A DNA stretch of 6,379 nucleotides from Methylococcaceae bacterium NSM2-1. GTDB taxonomy: Bacteria; Pseudomonadota; Gammaproteobacteria; Methylococcales; Methylomonadaceae. The notes under the pieces were generated by a model. That model did no database searches and was not told the origin of the DNA. It saw only the letters and a program-made list of their open reading frames with translations. The stretch's first letter is position 1, and each line of letters starts with the position of its first letter. The DNA is taken from positions 1 to 6,379 of the forward strand of contig NQJI01000136.1 in assembly GCA_002256705.1 (NCBI GenBank), written 5' to 3'. Shown here in pieces: positions 1-6,039 of this stretch. A program made the translations under genes and the position numbers.

Positions 1-2
1 AT

Positions 3-560
3 CGCTTGCTGAACGGAGAGCGCCACGGCCTGGACGAGCCGCACCGGTTCATTACGCAGGAAGGACAAGGCGGTGGACGGGTATGGGAGTATAGGATCGC
101 TGACGGTGAAGCACTGCTGTTCGCCGAGCAGGCGGACGGCAGCATCGTCTTGACGGGGGTCAACGATTTCAAGGAAGGGGTGTCGATCCATTACAACCCG
201 CCCAAGCCCTTCCTGACCCAGGGCATGGCTGCAGGCGACGAGCGCAAGTTCACCGTGCAGGCCCAGATTTTCAAGCTGAAGGAACCTGGCCATCTCGTCC
301 ACTCGGGAAGGCTGGACGGGATCTCAGTCTCTCTAGGCACTTACCAAATCACCGTCCCGGCTGGCCAGTTTGACGCCATGCTTATCAAATCCACGACCCA
401 TGGTAGTATCGGACCCGCCAAGATCGACAATACTCAATACCATTTCTTCGCCCTTCACGCTGGGATTGTGGCCTCGCTGGAGCAGCGCGAGGTCAATGCT
501 TTAGGCGTTTACCATGCAACCGTCAAAGCGCCCCGTGTACTCATCGCCAAACCTGAGTAA
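3..560 (+). CDS. Hypothetical protein, 5'-truncated by the window edge
   Basis: This reading frame is open from the left edge and ends at a TAA at 558-560. The first in-frame start-like codon is a TTG at 6, with no ribosome site visible, so the true start almost certainly lies outside the window. About 185 residues are visible, with no membrane segment and no catalytic motif that I recognise. The sequence alternates short beta-type stretches with polar turns. The stretch near residues 112-125 (TYQITVPAGQFDAMLIKST) followed by YHFFALHAGIVASLEQ resembles secreted or periplasmic beta-rich proteins of the DUF3108 type, in which a 'PAG.FDA' strand is followed by a 'GIV....' strand. That resemblance is from memory and weak. 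The gene is clearly more GC-rich than the gap that follows. No terminator hairpin is seen after the stop. The coding call is firm; the function is unknown. Confidence 0.75.
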   Translation, partial: RLLNGERHGLDEPHRFITQEGQGGGRVWEYRIADGEALLFAEQADGSIVLTGVNDFKEGVSIHYNPPKPFLTQGMAAGDERKFTVQAQIFKLKEPGHLVHSGRLDGISVSLGTYQITVPAGQFDAMLIKSTTHGSIGPAKIDNTQYHFFALHAGIVASLEQREVNALGVYHATVKAPRVLIAKPE

Positions 561-926
561 GCGGCCTGAGCTCTATCGTAAAGTTTGTCAATTTGAGTGA
601 TAATTGGCCAATTTTAGTAATTGGAAAATCCGATGATTATCTTTAAAGGTGCTCATTTTCCAAAAGACGTCATTCTCTACGTTGTTTTTTTCTACGTCAG
701 GTAGGGTGTTTCTTATCCTGACCTTTGTAAAACAGCTTCCAATTTTTTACACTTTCAGCATCGGCTTTTCCAGTCAAATAAGTCAGTAGATTATTAAAAA
801 CGATAAGTTTGAAAATACTGCTGGTAAATTTTGACGCTCTTTTTTTTTTGGAAAAAAATCGGCAAATTTTCCAGGCTGTTTGACACCTACTGGGCCCGCG
901 TTAGCCTATGATCCTAAAACAAAGCT
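561..926. other. AT-rich intergenic region without a gene
   Basis: This gap of about 366 bases contains no convincing reading frame on either strand. It is strongly AT-rich, with T runs near 684-690 and 840-849. It holds a perfect 12-base palindrome, AATTGGCCAATT, at 602-613, with an AATTGG half-copy shortly downstream, and several TTTTCC/GGAAAA words that could pair with each other. The downstream end carries a possible promoter for the exported-protein gene. No intrinsic terminator for the upstream gene is recognisable: the T runs lack a clear GC-rich stem in front of them. Confidence 0.6.
880..912 (+). promoter_or_regulatory. Possible sigma-70 type promoter before the exported-protein gene
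   Basis: A perfect -35 hexamer, TTGACA, lies at 880-885, and a good -10-like hexamer, TATGAT, at 907-912. The 21-base spacing is well beyond the usual 16-18, so the pair is doubtful. A poorer -10 candidate (TTAGCC, 901-906) would give 15 bases. The position, about 60 bases before the chosen start codon, is right for a promoter. Confidence 0.3.
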
Positions 927-968
927 ATGTTTAATAAATTTTTCTTACCCTCTGGAGGGTTCGTATAT

Positions 969-1748
969 ATGATTACCCTACGTTCGATTTGTTTATTCAG
1001 TGCGCTGTTTTTTACGGTGTTGCCGCCCTGTGCCGCAGCCACGCCAAACACGCATATTTATGTGATTGTGTCCCTGGTCGACAACGTATCGCAAGGCATC
1101 GTGCCGGTTCCTGCGCAAATTGGCAATGGCAATGACCCTCGCAGCAATCTCTATTGGGGTGCGCTTTACGGCGTGAAAACCTTTTTGAGCAAGGCGAACG
1201 GTTGGCGAAAGCTGGGATGCGAACAAGATATTAGCGACACTATCATGGAACGCTGCGAGTTTGCCTGGGAGGACAAGCTCACCGTGACCGCCGACGCTTA
1301 TCGCGGCAGCCGGATTGACCAGGCGATGCTCGACTTTATGCAACAAGCAGCTACTCCGCCGAATGCGACAAAGCGCGAAATGGTGGTGTTCATCGGCCAT
1401 GACGGCTTGATGGACGCACAAAACCAGCCAATCATAGAACGCTTTCCCAAACATGCCGGGCACGATAAACAGGCCGTTGTCCTGGCATGCATGAGCGAGG
1501 AGTTTTTCTCAAAGCATTTGCTTGCCGCTGGTTCAAAGCCGGTGGTCACCACGTTTAGCTTCATGGCGCCAGAAGCCTATGTATTGGAAGCGGTTGCGCG
1601 TGGTTTTGCAAACCAGGCGAGTGAAGCGGAGTTGCGCAGTTCTGCTGGCACCGCTTACGCCAAATACCAGCGTATCTCAGCCAAAGCGGGAAAGGCCGTT
1701 TTTGGTGCAAATAATCAAACTGGGCCTATAAGGTTGAGCCTACGATAG
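969..1748 (+). CDS. Exported protein with a caspase-like (clan CD) His/Cys core, family unnamed
   Basis: The start is placed at ATG 969 because a strong ribosome site (GGAGGG, 954-959) lies 9 bases before it, and because the protein then opens with a normal signal peptide. The frame can be extended to ATG 927, but without a ribosome site. The product has 259 residues. Residues 1-24 are a signal peptide (basic start, hydrophobic LFSALFFTVL, then PCAAA) with likely cleavage before TPNTH, so the mature protein should be periplasmic or secreted. The mature N-terminus has a beta strand (HIYVIVSLVDN) and a GNGNDPRSNLYWGALYGVKTF block that looks strongly conserved. Two hydrophobic strands follow, ending in VVFIGHDGLMD (His144) and VVLACMSEEFF (Cys174). 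Strand-then-His-Gly and strand-then-Ala-Cys is the layout of clan CD cysteine peptidases (caspases, gingipains, legumain). Here the His is followed by Asp-Gly rather than Gly, and the 30-residue gap is short. Peptidase activity is therefore inference. No partner gene is adjacent. Confidence 0.8.
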   Translation: MITLRSICLFSALFFTVLPPCAAATPNTHIYVIVSLVDNVSQGIVPVPAQIGNGNDPRSNLYWGALYGVKTFLSKANGWRKLGCEQDISDTIMERCEFAWEDKLTVTADAYRGSRIDQAMLDFMQQAATPPNATKREMVVFIGHDGLMDAQNQPIIERFPKHAGHDKQAVVLACMSEEFFSKHLLAAGSKPVVTTFSFMAPEAYVLEAVARGFANQASEAELRSSAGTAYAKYQRISAKAGKAVFGANNQTGPIRLSLR

Positions 1749-1939
1749 GATTTGCCAAGGCTCGAAGTCCATCCTATAAGTTCAGCAAGTTCTGCGTCAC
1801 TCTGATTGGACTTTAAGCGCGAGCAGATGGGGAACTAATGGAGGATCGTCGCTACGGATGATACTCTACAAGCGTGTCATTGTCGATACCGAGGTAGCCG
1901 ATCCGCCGGTTGCTGGTGGCGATGACGGGCCGCCAACTA

Positions 1940-1967
1940 GTACTCAGTCAGCATTGTTATGTCGGGT
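1940..1967 (+). repeat. Left terminal inverted repeat of the IS630 element
   Basis: It begins GTACTCAGTCA, matching the right end exactly over the first 11 bases, and ends in a second matching block, ATGTCGGGT. Five central mismatches separate the two blocks. The two-block form suggests separate cleavage and binding parts of the transposase site. The ATG inside it (1959) is the furthest upstream possible start of the transposase frame, but is unlikely to be used. Confidence 0.9.
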
Positions 1968-2015
1968 CATAGTCCCCATATGATGAATTTATTCATTAAA
2001 TCATGGAACTGGCAA

Positions 2016-2462
2016 TTGGCGAAAAAATATATTGTACGTCTGACAGAAGAAGAACGTACTGATTTGGAAAGTTTGATTCATAAAGGCAAAGTGGCAGCCC
2101 ACAAAAGGCTTCACGCTGAAATTCTGCTTAAGGCAGACATAAGCGAATTGGGCGAAAAATGGCTGGATAGTCAAATCAGTGAAGCCTTTGGCATTTCCAC
2201 GCGCACAGTTGAACGAGTCCGGGAAAGATTGGTTCAAGAAGGTTTAGAGTCCGCCTTAAATCGGGCTAAACCGATCCGGGTTAAAAGCCGTGTCATTGAC
2301 GGCGAAAAGGAAGCTCATCTGCTCGCGTTAGCCTGTGGTGATGCCCCTGATGGACGCAGTCGCTGGACACTGAGATTACTTGGTCAGCACATGGTTGAAT
2401 TGGGCCATGTGGAAAGCGTATCCCACGAAACTATCCGGCAAACACTAAAAAAAATGAGTTGA
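2016..2462 (+). CDS. IS630-family transposase, N-terminal frame (DNA-binding part)
   Basis: This is the first half of the transposase, binding the element's ends. The TTG at 2016 is chosen because translation from it begins with the typical IS630 opening (M)AKKYIVRLTEEER. A weak GGAA lies 7 bases upstream. ATG codons at 1980 and 1983 are alternatives, and 1959 lies inside the terminal repeat. Residues about 50-73 (LDSQISEAFGISTRTVERVRERL) form a helix-turn-helix. A second winged-helix-like part follows (DGRSRWTLRLLGQHMVELGHVESVSHETIRQTLKK). The frame stops at TGA 2460-2462, just after a run of eight A, while the expected continuation (KKNELKPW) is in the -1 frame. Alone this half lacks the catalytic domain, so it could act only as a DNA-binding or inhibitory protein. 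Confidence 0.85.
   Translation: MAKKYIVRLTEEERTDLESLIHKGKVAAHKRLHAEILLKADISELGEKWLDSQISEAFGISTRTVERVRERLVQEGLESALNRAKPIRVKSRVIDGEKEAHLLALACGDAPDGRSRWTLRLLGQHMVELGHVESVSHETIRQTLKKMS
2447..2454 (+). other. Likely frameshift site (A8 run) joining the two transposase frames
   Basis: Eight consecutive A fall in the first frame as part of CTA AAA AAA ATG AGT TGA. Moving back one base here gives L-K-K-N-E-L-K-P-W, which joins the helix-turn-helix part to the catalytic part without loss and matches the usual IS630 sequence at this point. Ribosomal -1 slippage, or polymerase slippage adding one A, would both produce a fusion of about 376 residues. Nine A would be in frame, so a simple one-base deletion in the run is the alternative explanation. 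Confidence 0.65.
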
Positions 2463-3145
2463 AACCTTGGCAGAATAAAGAATGGTGTATTCCGGCTAAA
2501 GAAAATGCTGAATTTGTCTGCGCTATGGAAGATGTACTGGATGTTTACAAACGCTCGTATGATGACACTTATCCGCTGGTTTGTATGGACGAAAGCAGCA
2601 AGCAACACATTAAGGAGACACGTCAACCGATACCGGCAAAACCAGGCACCGTCGAAAAGTATGACACGGAGTATGAACGTAATGGTGTGAGCAATATGTT
2701 CATGTTTTTTGAACCGTTAGAGGGGAAACGGCATGTTGTGGTAACGGATCAAAGAACCGCGCTGGACTGGGCGCATCAAATTCGCAACCTGGTTGATGTG
2801 GAATACCCTCGCGCTGAACGCATTACACTGGTTATGGATAATTTGAACACCCACACGGGAGCATCTCTGTATAAGGCGTTCGCCCCTGCTGAGGCGCGAA
2901 GAATTCTGGATAAATTGGAAATCCACTACACGCCCAAGCATGGCAGTTGGTTAAATATGGCGGAAATAGAATTGAGCATCTTGTCTCGCCAATGTCTGGA
3001 TCGACGCATTCCGGACCAAGAAACATTAAGGATGGAAATCGCAGCATGGCAAGAACAAAGAAATGCTATTGCTCAGCCTATGGAATGGCGATTTACTAAC
3101 GAAGACGCTCGGGTAAAATTGAAAAAACTTTACCCGACATTATAA
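2459..3145 (+). CDS. IS630-family transposase, C-terminal frame (DDE catalytic domain)
   Basis: This is the second half of the transposase, carrying the DDE domain that cuts and joins DNA. Counting from the TTG at 2459, the presumed metal-binding residues are Asp44 (PLVCMDESSK), Asp127 (LVMDNLNTH) and Glu169 (GSWLNMAEIE), all in the contexts expected for IS630. The C-terminal stretch ending KLKKLYPTL is also typical, and the stop lies inside the right terminal repeat. There is no ribosome site before the TTG, and the frame remains meaningful upstream of it (K-K-N-E-L from 2447). This part is therefore most likely made only as a fusion through the A8 frameshift and not started independently. 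No internal stop or damage is seen. The identification is secure; activity depends on the frameshift. Confidence 0.9.
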   Translation: MKPWQNKEWCIPAKENAEFVCAMEDVLDVYKRSYDDTYPLVCMDESSKQHIKETRQPIPAKPGTVEKYDTEYERNGVSNMFMFFEPLEGKRHVVVTDQRTALDWAHQIRNLVDVEYPRAERITLVMDNLNTHTGASLYKAFAPAEARRILDKLEIHYTPKHGSWLNMAEIELSILSRQCLDRRIPDQETLRMEIAAWQEQRNAIAQPMEWRFTNEDARVKLKKLYPTL

Positions 3146-3159
3146 GAATGACTGAGTAC
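3132..3159 (-). repeat. Right terminal inverted repeat of the IS630 element
   Basis: Read on the minus strand it starts GTACTCAGTCA and ends ATGTCGGGT, pairing with the left end with five mismatches in the middle. The last codons and stop of the transposase overlap it. It is followed by the second copy of the TA target duplication (3160-3161). Confidence 0.9.
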
Positions 3160-3211
3160 TAGTGGTTGCGCATTGCTGGAATGAATAGAATGTGAGCTTT
3201 AAAATAATCAT

Positions 3212-3320
3212 TGCCAGCTCCCCGAAATAGCATATTGCTGGCAGATTTGGCTGGCTGCCTTTTCACAAATCCAGACGTGCGAAATTCCGCACCCGGTATT
3301 TCGAAACGGCTCGATTTATC
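3212..3320 (-). ncRNA. Possible remnant of a group II intron 3' end (domain V/VI-like hairpins)
   Basis: Read on the minus strand, positions 3296-3271 fold as CCGG-G-TGCG-GAATTT-CGCA-CGT-CTGG: a lower stem with one G-U pair, a bulge on the 3' side and an upper stem. This closely resembles the domain V hairpin of bacterial group II introns of the form CCGGATGCG...CGCACGTCCGG. A GGCAG...CTGCC hairpin follows where domain VI would be, and then a TGCCAGC...GCTGGCA stem. Upstream, GAGCCGTTTCGAAATA is also the kind of sequence I recall before such hairpins. However, the catalytic AGC triad is not at the expected position next to the stem, the loop is not GNRA, and there is no reverse transcriptase frame. 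If real it is a short dead fragment. The comparison is from memory and was not aligned. Confidence 0.35.
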
Positions 3321-3370
3321 GTCTCGAAACAACTCTTTTCGCTCGGTTTTCTATTCCTCAACCTTAACTC

Positions 3371-3397
3371 TTAATGAAGATCATCGATCTTCATTAA
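3371..3397. repeat. Perfect 12-bp inverted repeat with 3-base spacer
   Basis: TTAATGAAGATC at 3371-3382 is exactly repeated in reverse complement at 3386-3397, around the spacer ATC. No T run follows, so it is not a standard terminator. Its length and symmetry suit either a strong RNA hairpin or a binding site for a dimeric repressor. It lies about 320 bases before the transketolase-like gene. Confidence 0.8.
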
Positions 3398-3718
3398 AAT
3401 GTCTTGCAGACTGCAAACTACAAGGTGTAATCTGCACTCAAGATAGGTTGAAAAGTAATAAAAATTCCTGTCTACACTTGAACCGGCTACAACTTGATCT
3501 TTTTATGTTACCCGCGCCCAGAGGGAGAGGGAATATCAAACTGCAAGTAGTAGCAGTTGTGGGTATATAAATAAAGAACGCTCTAGTACTAAAACCAATT
3601 ACAAATCTAACCAGAAATATGTCTGACTTGGGGATATTGGCGACCCTTTTTTTTCAGGTTAATTTGTTTATCTGGATGGTCGTGAGCATTAAATAATCCT
3701 TAACCACGAGAAGAAACT

Positions 3719-5623
3719 ATGTCTAATTTCCCGATTGATCTTGGCGCTTATCAGCGCATAACTCTAGATCCCAGCATCAATACCCTTACCGCCCAGCAAA
3801 GAGACAGTCTTAAAGCCAATATTCAACTTTGTCGGGATGCGATTGTCTTCTTTACGGCTACGGGTGCCGCCAGAGGCGTAGGTGGACATACCGGCGGCCC
3901 TTATGATACCGTGCCGGAAGTCATGATTATGGACGCTTTATTTCGTGGTTCAGCTAATAAATTCGTACCCATATTTTTTGATGAAGCCGGACACCGCGTG
4001 GCAACTCAATATCTCATGTCTACTCTGAACGGCGATCTACCAGCCGAACGTCTGATGGAATACCGTGCCGCTCATTCTCATTTACCGGGTCACCCTGAAC
4101 TGGGTTTTACTCCCGGCGTAAAATTTAGTTCGGGACGTTTGGGTCACATGTGGCCTTATGTCAATGGCGTGGCCATCGCCAATCCGCGTAAGGTATTGTT
4201 TTGTCTTGGTTCCGATGGCTCTCAGCAGGAAGGTAATGACGCAGAAGCCGCACGCTTTGCCGTCGCTCAAGGCCTGAATGTCAAGCTGATTATTGATGAT
4301 AATGACGTAACCATCGCCGGCCACCCCTCCAAATATTTGACCGGTTGCACGACTGCTAAAACGCTGGCGGGTCATGGCGTAACCGTATTGGAAGGCGACG
4401 GCGAAGATCTTGATGATCTGTATAAACGAATCTGTACCGCGATTAACACCGATGGCCCGGTTGCTGTCATTAATCATCGCCCAATGTGTCCCGGAATTGT
4501 CGGCCTGGAAGGTTCAACCCACGGCCATGACGTGGTCTCTGTAAAAGTGGCGGTCGAGTATTTAGAGTCTCATGGTCAGCAAGCGGCGGCAGATCACCTT
4601 AAGGGAATCAAAGCACCAAAAAATGATGCCGTATTCCTGGGCTCCAGCGACAAGTGGGATGCCAACCGTAACGTTTTTGGTGATGCAGCGGTTGCGATTC
4701 TAAGTCGGTTGAGCGCTGCCGAACGCCACGAAAAAGTTCGGGTCGTTGACAGTGACCTTGAAGGTTCCTGCGGTCTGATCAAAATTCACAATGCTTATCC
4801 TGAAGTGTTTATATCTTCCGGGATTATGGAGCGTGGCAACTTTTCGGCTGCAGCCGGTTTTGGGATGGAAGAAGGCAAGCAGGGTATTTTTGGTACGTTC
4901 AGCGCCTTCCTGGAGATGTGTATTTCCGAGATCACCATGGCACGTTTGAACAATTCCAACGTGCTCAGTCATTTCTCACACTCCGGTATAGACGACATGG
5001 CTGACAATACCTGCCATTTCGGTCTGAACAATATGTTTGCCGACAATGGATTGAGTGACGGCTATGCGACCAATCTTTACTTTCCGGCTGACCCGCTGCA
5101 AATGAAAGCCTGCCTTGAAACCATTTTCTTCAATCCAGGCTTGCGTTTTGTATTCTCGACCCGCTCCAAGGTACCGACTATTTTGAATACTGACGGCGAA
5201 GAGTATTTTGGCGGTAACTACAAATTTGTCTCCGGCAAAGATGAAGTTATCCGCGAAGGCACTCAAGGTTATATTGTCAGCTTCGGTGAAGCCTTGTATC
5301 GGGCGTTGGATGCAGTAGAGCGTCTAAAACAGGAAGGCATTGATGTAGGCTTGATCAACAAACCAACCTTGAATGTAATCGATGAAGAAATGATGACCAA
5401 AATCGGCAACTCGCCTATGGTATTGGTGGTTGAAGCCTTTAATCGCAAGACGGGTTTGGGCAGCCGCTTTGGCTCATGGCTGCTGGAGCGTGGACTTACG
5501 CCGAAGTATGCGCATATTGGCACCCACAAAGAAGGTTGTGGCGGTCTGTGGGAACAATTCCCTCATCAAGGTATCGATCCGGCAGGTATTATGGCCAAAA
5601 CAAAGGAGCTTTTACAAGTTTAG
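3719..5623 (+). CDS. Transketolase-like thiamine-diphosphate enzyme
   Basis: The product has 634 residues, close to the usual 630-680 of transketolase, in the standard order. The N-terminal ThDP-binding domain is about 30-300, the pyrimidine-binding domain about 335-490, and the transketolase C-terminal domain about 510-630. Transketolases move two-carbon ketol units between sugar phosphates in the cytoplasm. Aligned by eye to the E. coli enzyme, active-site residues are kept at matching spacing: His57 (GGHTGG), His92, His125 (PGHPE), His268, Ser345, catalytic Glu371 (GIMERGNF), His421, Asp429, His433 and a phosphate-binding candidate, Arg482. The ThDP/metal motif is GSDG (164-167) to DDND (193-196), where transketolase has GDG to DDN. 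SNGH is replaced by DEAGH, and GPLGQG by GRLGHMWP. These changes suggest a separate subfamily, possibly with a different substrate, which I cannot name. ATG 3719 has GAGAAG 5 bases upstream. A terminator follows 18 bases after the stop, so it is probably transcribed alone. Confidence 0.9.
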   Translation: MSNFPIDLGAYQRITLDPSINTLTAQQRDSLKANIQLCRDAIVFFTATGAARGVGGHTGGPYDTVPEVMIMDALFRGSANKFVPIFFDEAGHRVATQYLMSTLNGDLPAERLMEYRAAHSHLPGHPELGFTPGVKFSSGRLGHMWPYVNGVAIANPRKVLFCLGSDGSQQEGNDAEAARFAVAQGLNVKLIIDDNDVTIAGHPSKYLTGCTTAKTLAGHGVTVLEGDGEDLDDLYKRICTAINTDGPVAVINHRPMCPGIVGLEGSTHGHDVVSVKVAVEYLESHGQQAAADHLKGIKAPKNDAVFLGSSDKWDANRNVFGDAAVAILSRLSAAERHEKVRVVDSDLEGSCGLIKIHNAYPEVFISSGIMERGNFSAAAGFGMEEGKQGIFGTFSAFLEMCISEITMARLNNSNVLSHFSHSGIDDMADNTCHFGLNNMFADNGLSDGYATNLYFPADPLQMKACLETIFFNPGLRFVFSTRSKVPTILNTDGEEYFGGNYKFVSGKDEVIREGTQGYIVSFGEALYRALDAVERLKQEGIDVGLINKPTLNVIDEEMMTKIGNSPMVLVVEAFNRKTGLGSRFGSWLLERGLTPKYAHIGTHKEGCGGLWEQFPHQGIDPAGIMAKTKELLQV

Positions 5624-5641
5624 GCTAAGAAGCACTCATAC

Positions 5642-5670
5642 AAGGGCACATTGAATGTGCCCTTTTTTTT
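5642..5670 (+). terminator. Intrinsic terminator after the transketolase-like gene
   Basis: AAGGGCACAT (5642-5651) pairs perfectly with ATGTGCCCTT (5655-5664) around a TGA loop, and the stem runs into eight T (5663-5670). The stem is GC-rich at its centre and sits just after the stop codon at 5621-5623. This is a textbook Rho-independent terminator. On the minus strand the stem is preceded by A's, so it would be weaker in that direction. Confidence 0.95.
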
Positions 5671-5688
5671 GCCGGCTACTTACCTTTT

Positions 5689-6039
5689 TCAATCCAGGAC
5701 TTCGAAGCGTGTAAACCCAACAATCCCGGTCGCCAAATATAGCTGACCCGTGATGGCTTCGAGAATGGACAGCACACGGGGAGACTTGGTTATAGCAAGG
5801 ATATTTCCATAGCCGACCGTGGTCAGCAGAGTCGTCAGGAACTATAAAGAAGTTACGCATTGACAGGCAGTATATAATATGAGTATTAAAACCCTCGTTG
5901 CCAGCAGAAGACCAAGCAATGATAAGAGAAATAATTCGCCCCTCAACAGCCCGTTGTACTTCGTCAATTTGCATAGGATTTTTGTTGGACGAACAGAAAT
6001 CGTCGCCAAGTTGTTGCCGTTGGCTGAAATCATGAACAT
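5689..6039 (-). pseudogene. Decayed potassium-channel gene (ion-channel pore, TTVGYG filter)
   Basis: On the minus strand, one frame carries 65 codons from 6039 to a TAG at 5842-5844, then 50 more codons in the same frame to a TGA at 5689-5691. The second part reads FLTTLLTTVGYGNILAITKS, then ILEAITGQLYLATGIVG. TTVGYG (5806-5823) is the K+ selectivity filter, and 'LAILEAITGQLYLA' is the typical inner helix of small bacterial two-helix K+ channels. Before the amber codon is a hydrophobic segment (LFLLSLLGLLLATRVLILIL) that could be a first membrane helix. Intact relatives normally have many more residues between the first helix and the filter, an aromatic-rich pore helix (YFSFVTL) and a different C-terminus. 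This copy therefore has an amber codon, a probable internal deletion and a frayed end. It converges on the transketolase-like gene. The pore identification is firm; whether the upstream 65 codons belong to the same gene is less certain. Confidence 0.65.

Larger units (their letters stand above)
1940..3159 (+). mobile_element. Complete IS630-family insertion sequence
   Basis: The element is 1220 bases long and bounded by imperfect inverted repeats. The outer 11 bases at each end are identical, and 23 of 28 match overall. It is flanked on each side by TA (1938-1939 and 3160-3161), the duplication typical of the IS630/Tc1-mariner superfamily. Removing the element and one TA restores a CTAG target, a site known to be preferred by several IS630 members. 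Because the ends read GTAC, both junctions appear as ACTAGT. Inside is one transposase split over two overlapping frames. Both ends, the target duplication and the catalytic residues are intact, so the copy looks recent and may be functional if the frameshift is made. It lies between genes and does not obviously interrupt one. Confidence 0.92.
3164..3718. other. Long non-coding region between the IS and the transketolase-like gene
   Basis: About 555 bases without a believable gene. A 119-codon open frame at 3211-3570 starts with TTG, lacks a ribosome site, resembles no protein and runs across both structured elements noted here, so it is not called. The region holds the intron-like remnant, the perfect inverted repeat, and a GAGGGAGAGGG-containing fragment at about 3518-3531. 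Nearer the gene are an 8-T run (3648-3655 approximately) and a possible but poorly spaced promoter (TTGTTT 3664-3669 and TTAAAT 3689-3694, 19 bases apart). The ribosome site of the next gene is GAGAAG at 3708-3713, 5 bases before the ATG. Confidence 0.55.

Noticed and set aside
1745..1777. ATAGGAT…ATCCTAT inverted repeat just after the exported-protein gene
   Set aside because: The stem is only 7 AT-rich pairs with a 19-base loop and no T run, so it is too weak to call a terminator.
3211..3570. 119-codon open frame on the plus strand
   Set aside because: It starts with TTG without a ribosome site, has no domain-like pattern, and is crossed by the palindrome and the intron-like hairpins. It is most likely a chance open frame.
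3583..3590. CTAGTACT, matching the tip of the IS630 ends
   Set aside because: The match stops after eight bases and has no partner end, so it is compatible with chance and not called a second IS end.
4082..4477. 131-codon minus-strand frame inside the transketolase-like gene
   Set aside because: It is an antisense shadow of a clearly coding plus-strand gene, with no ribosome site or recognisable protein features.
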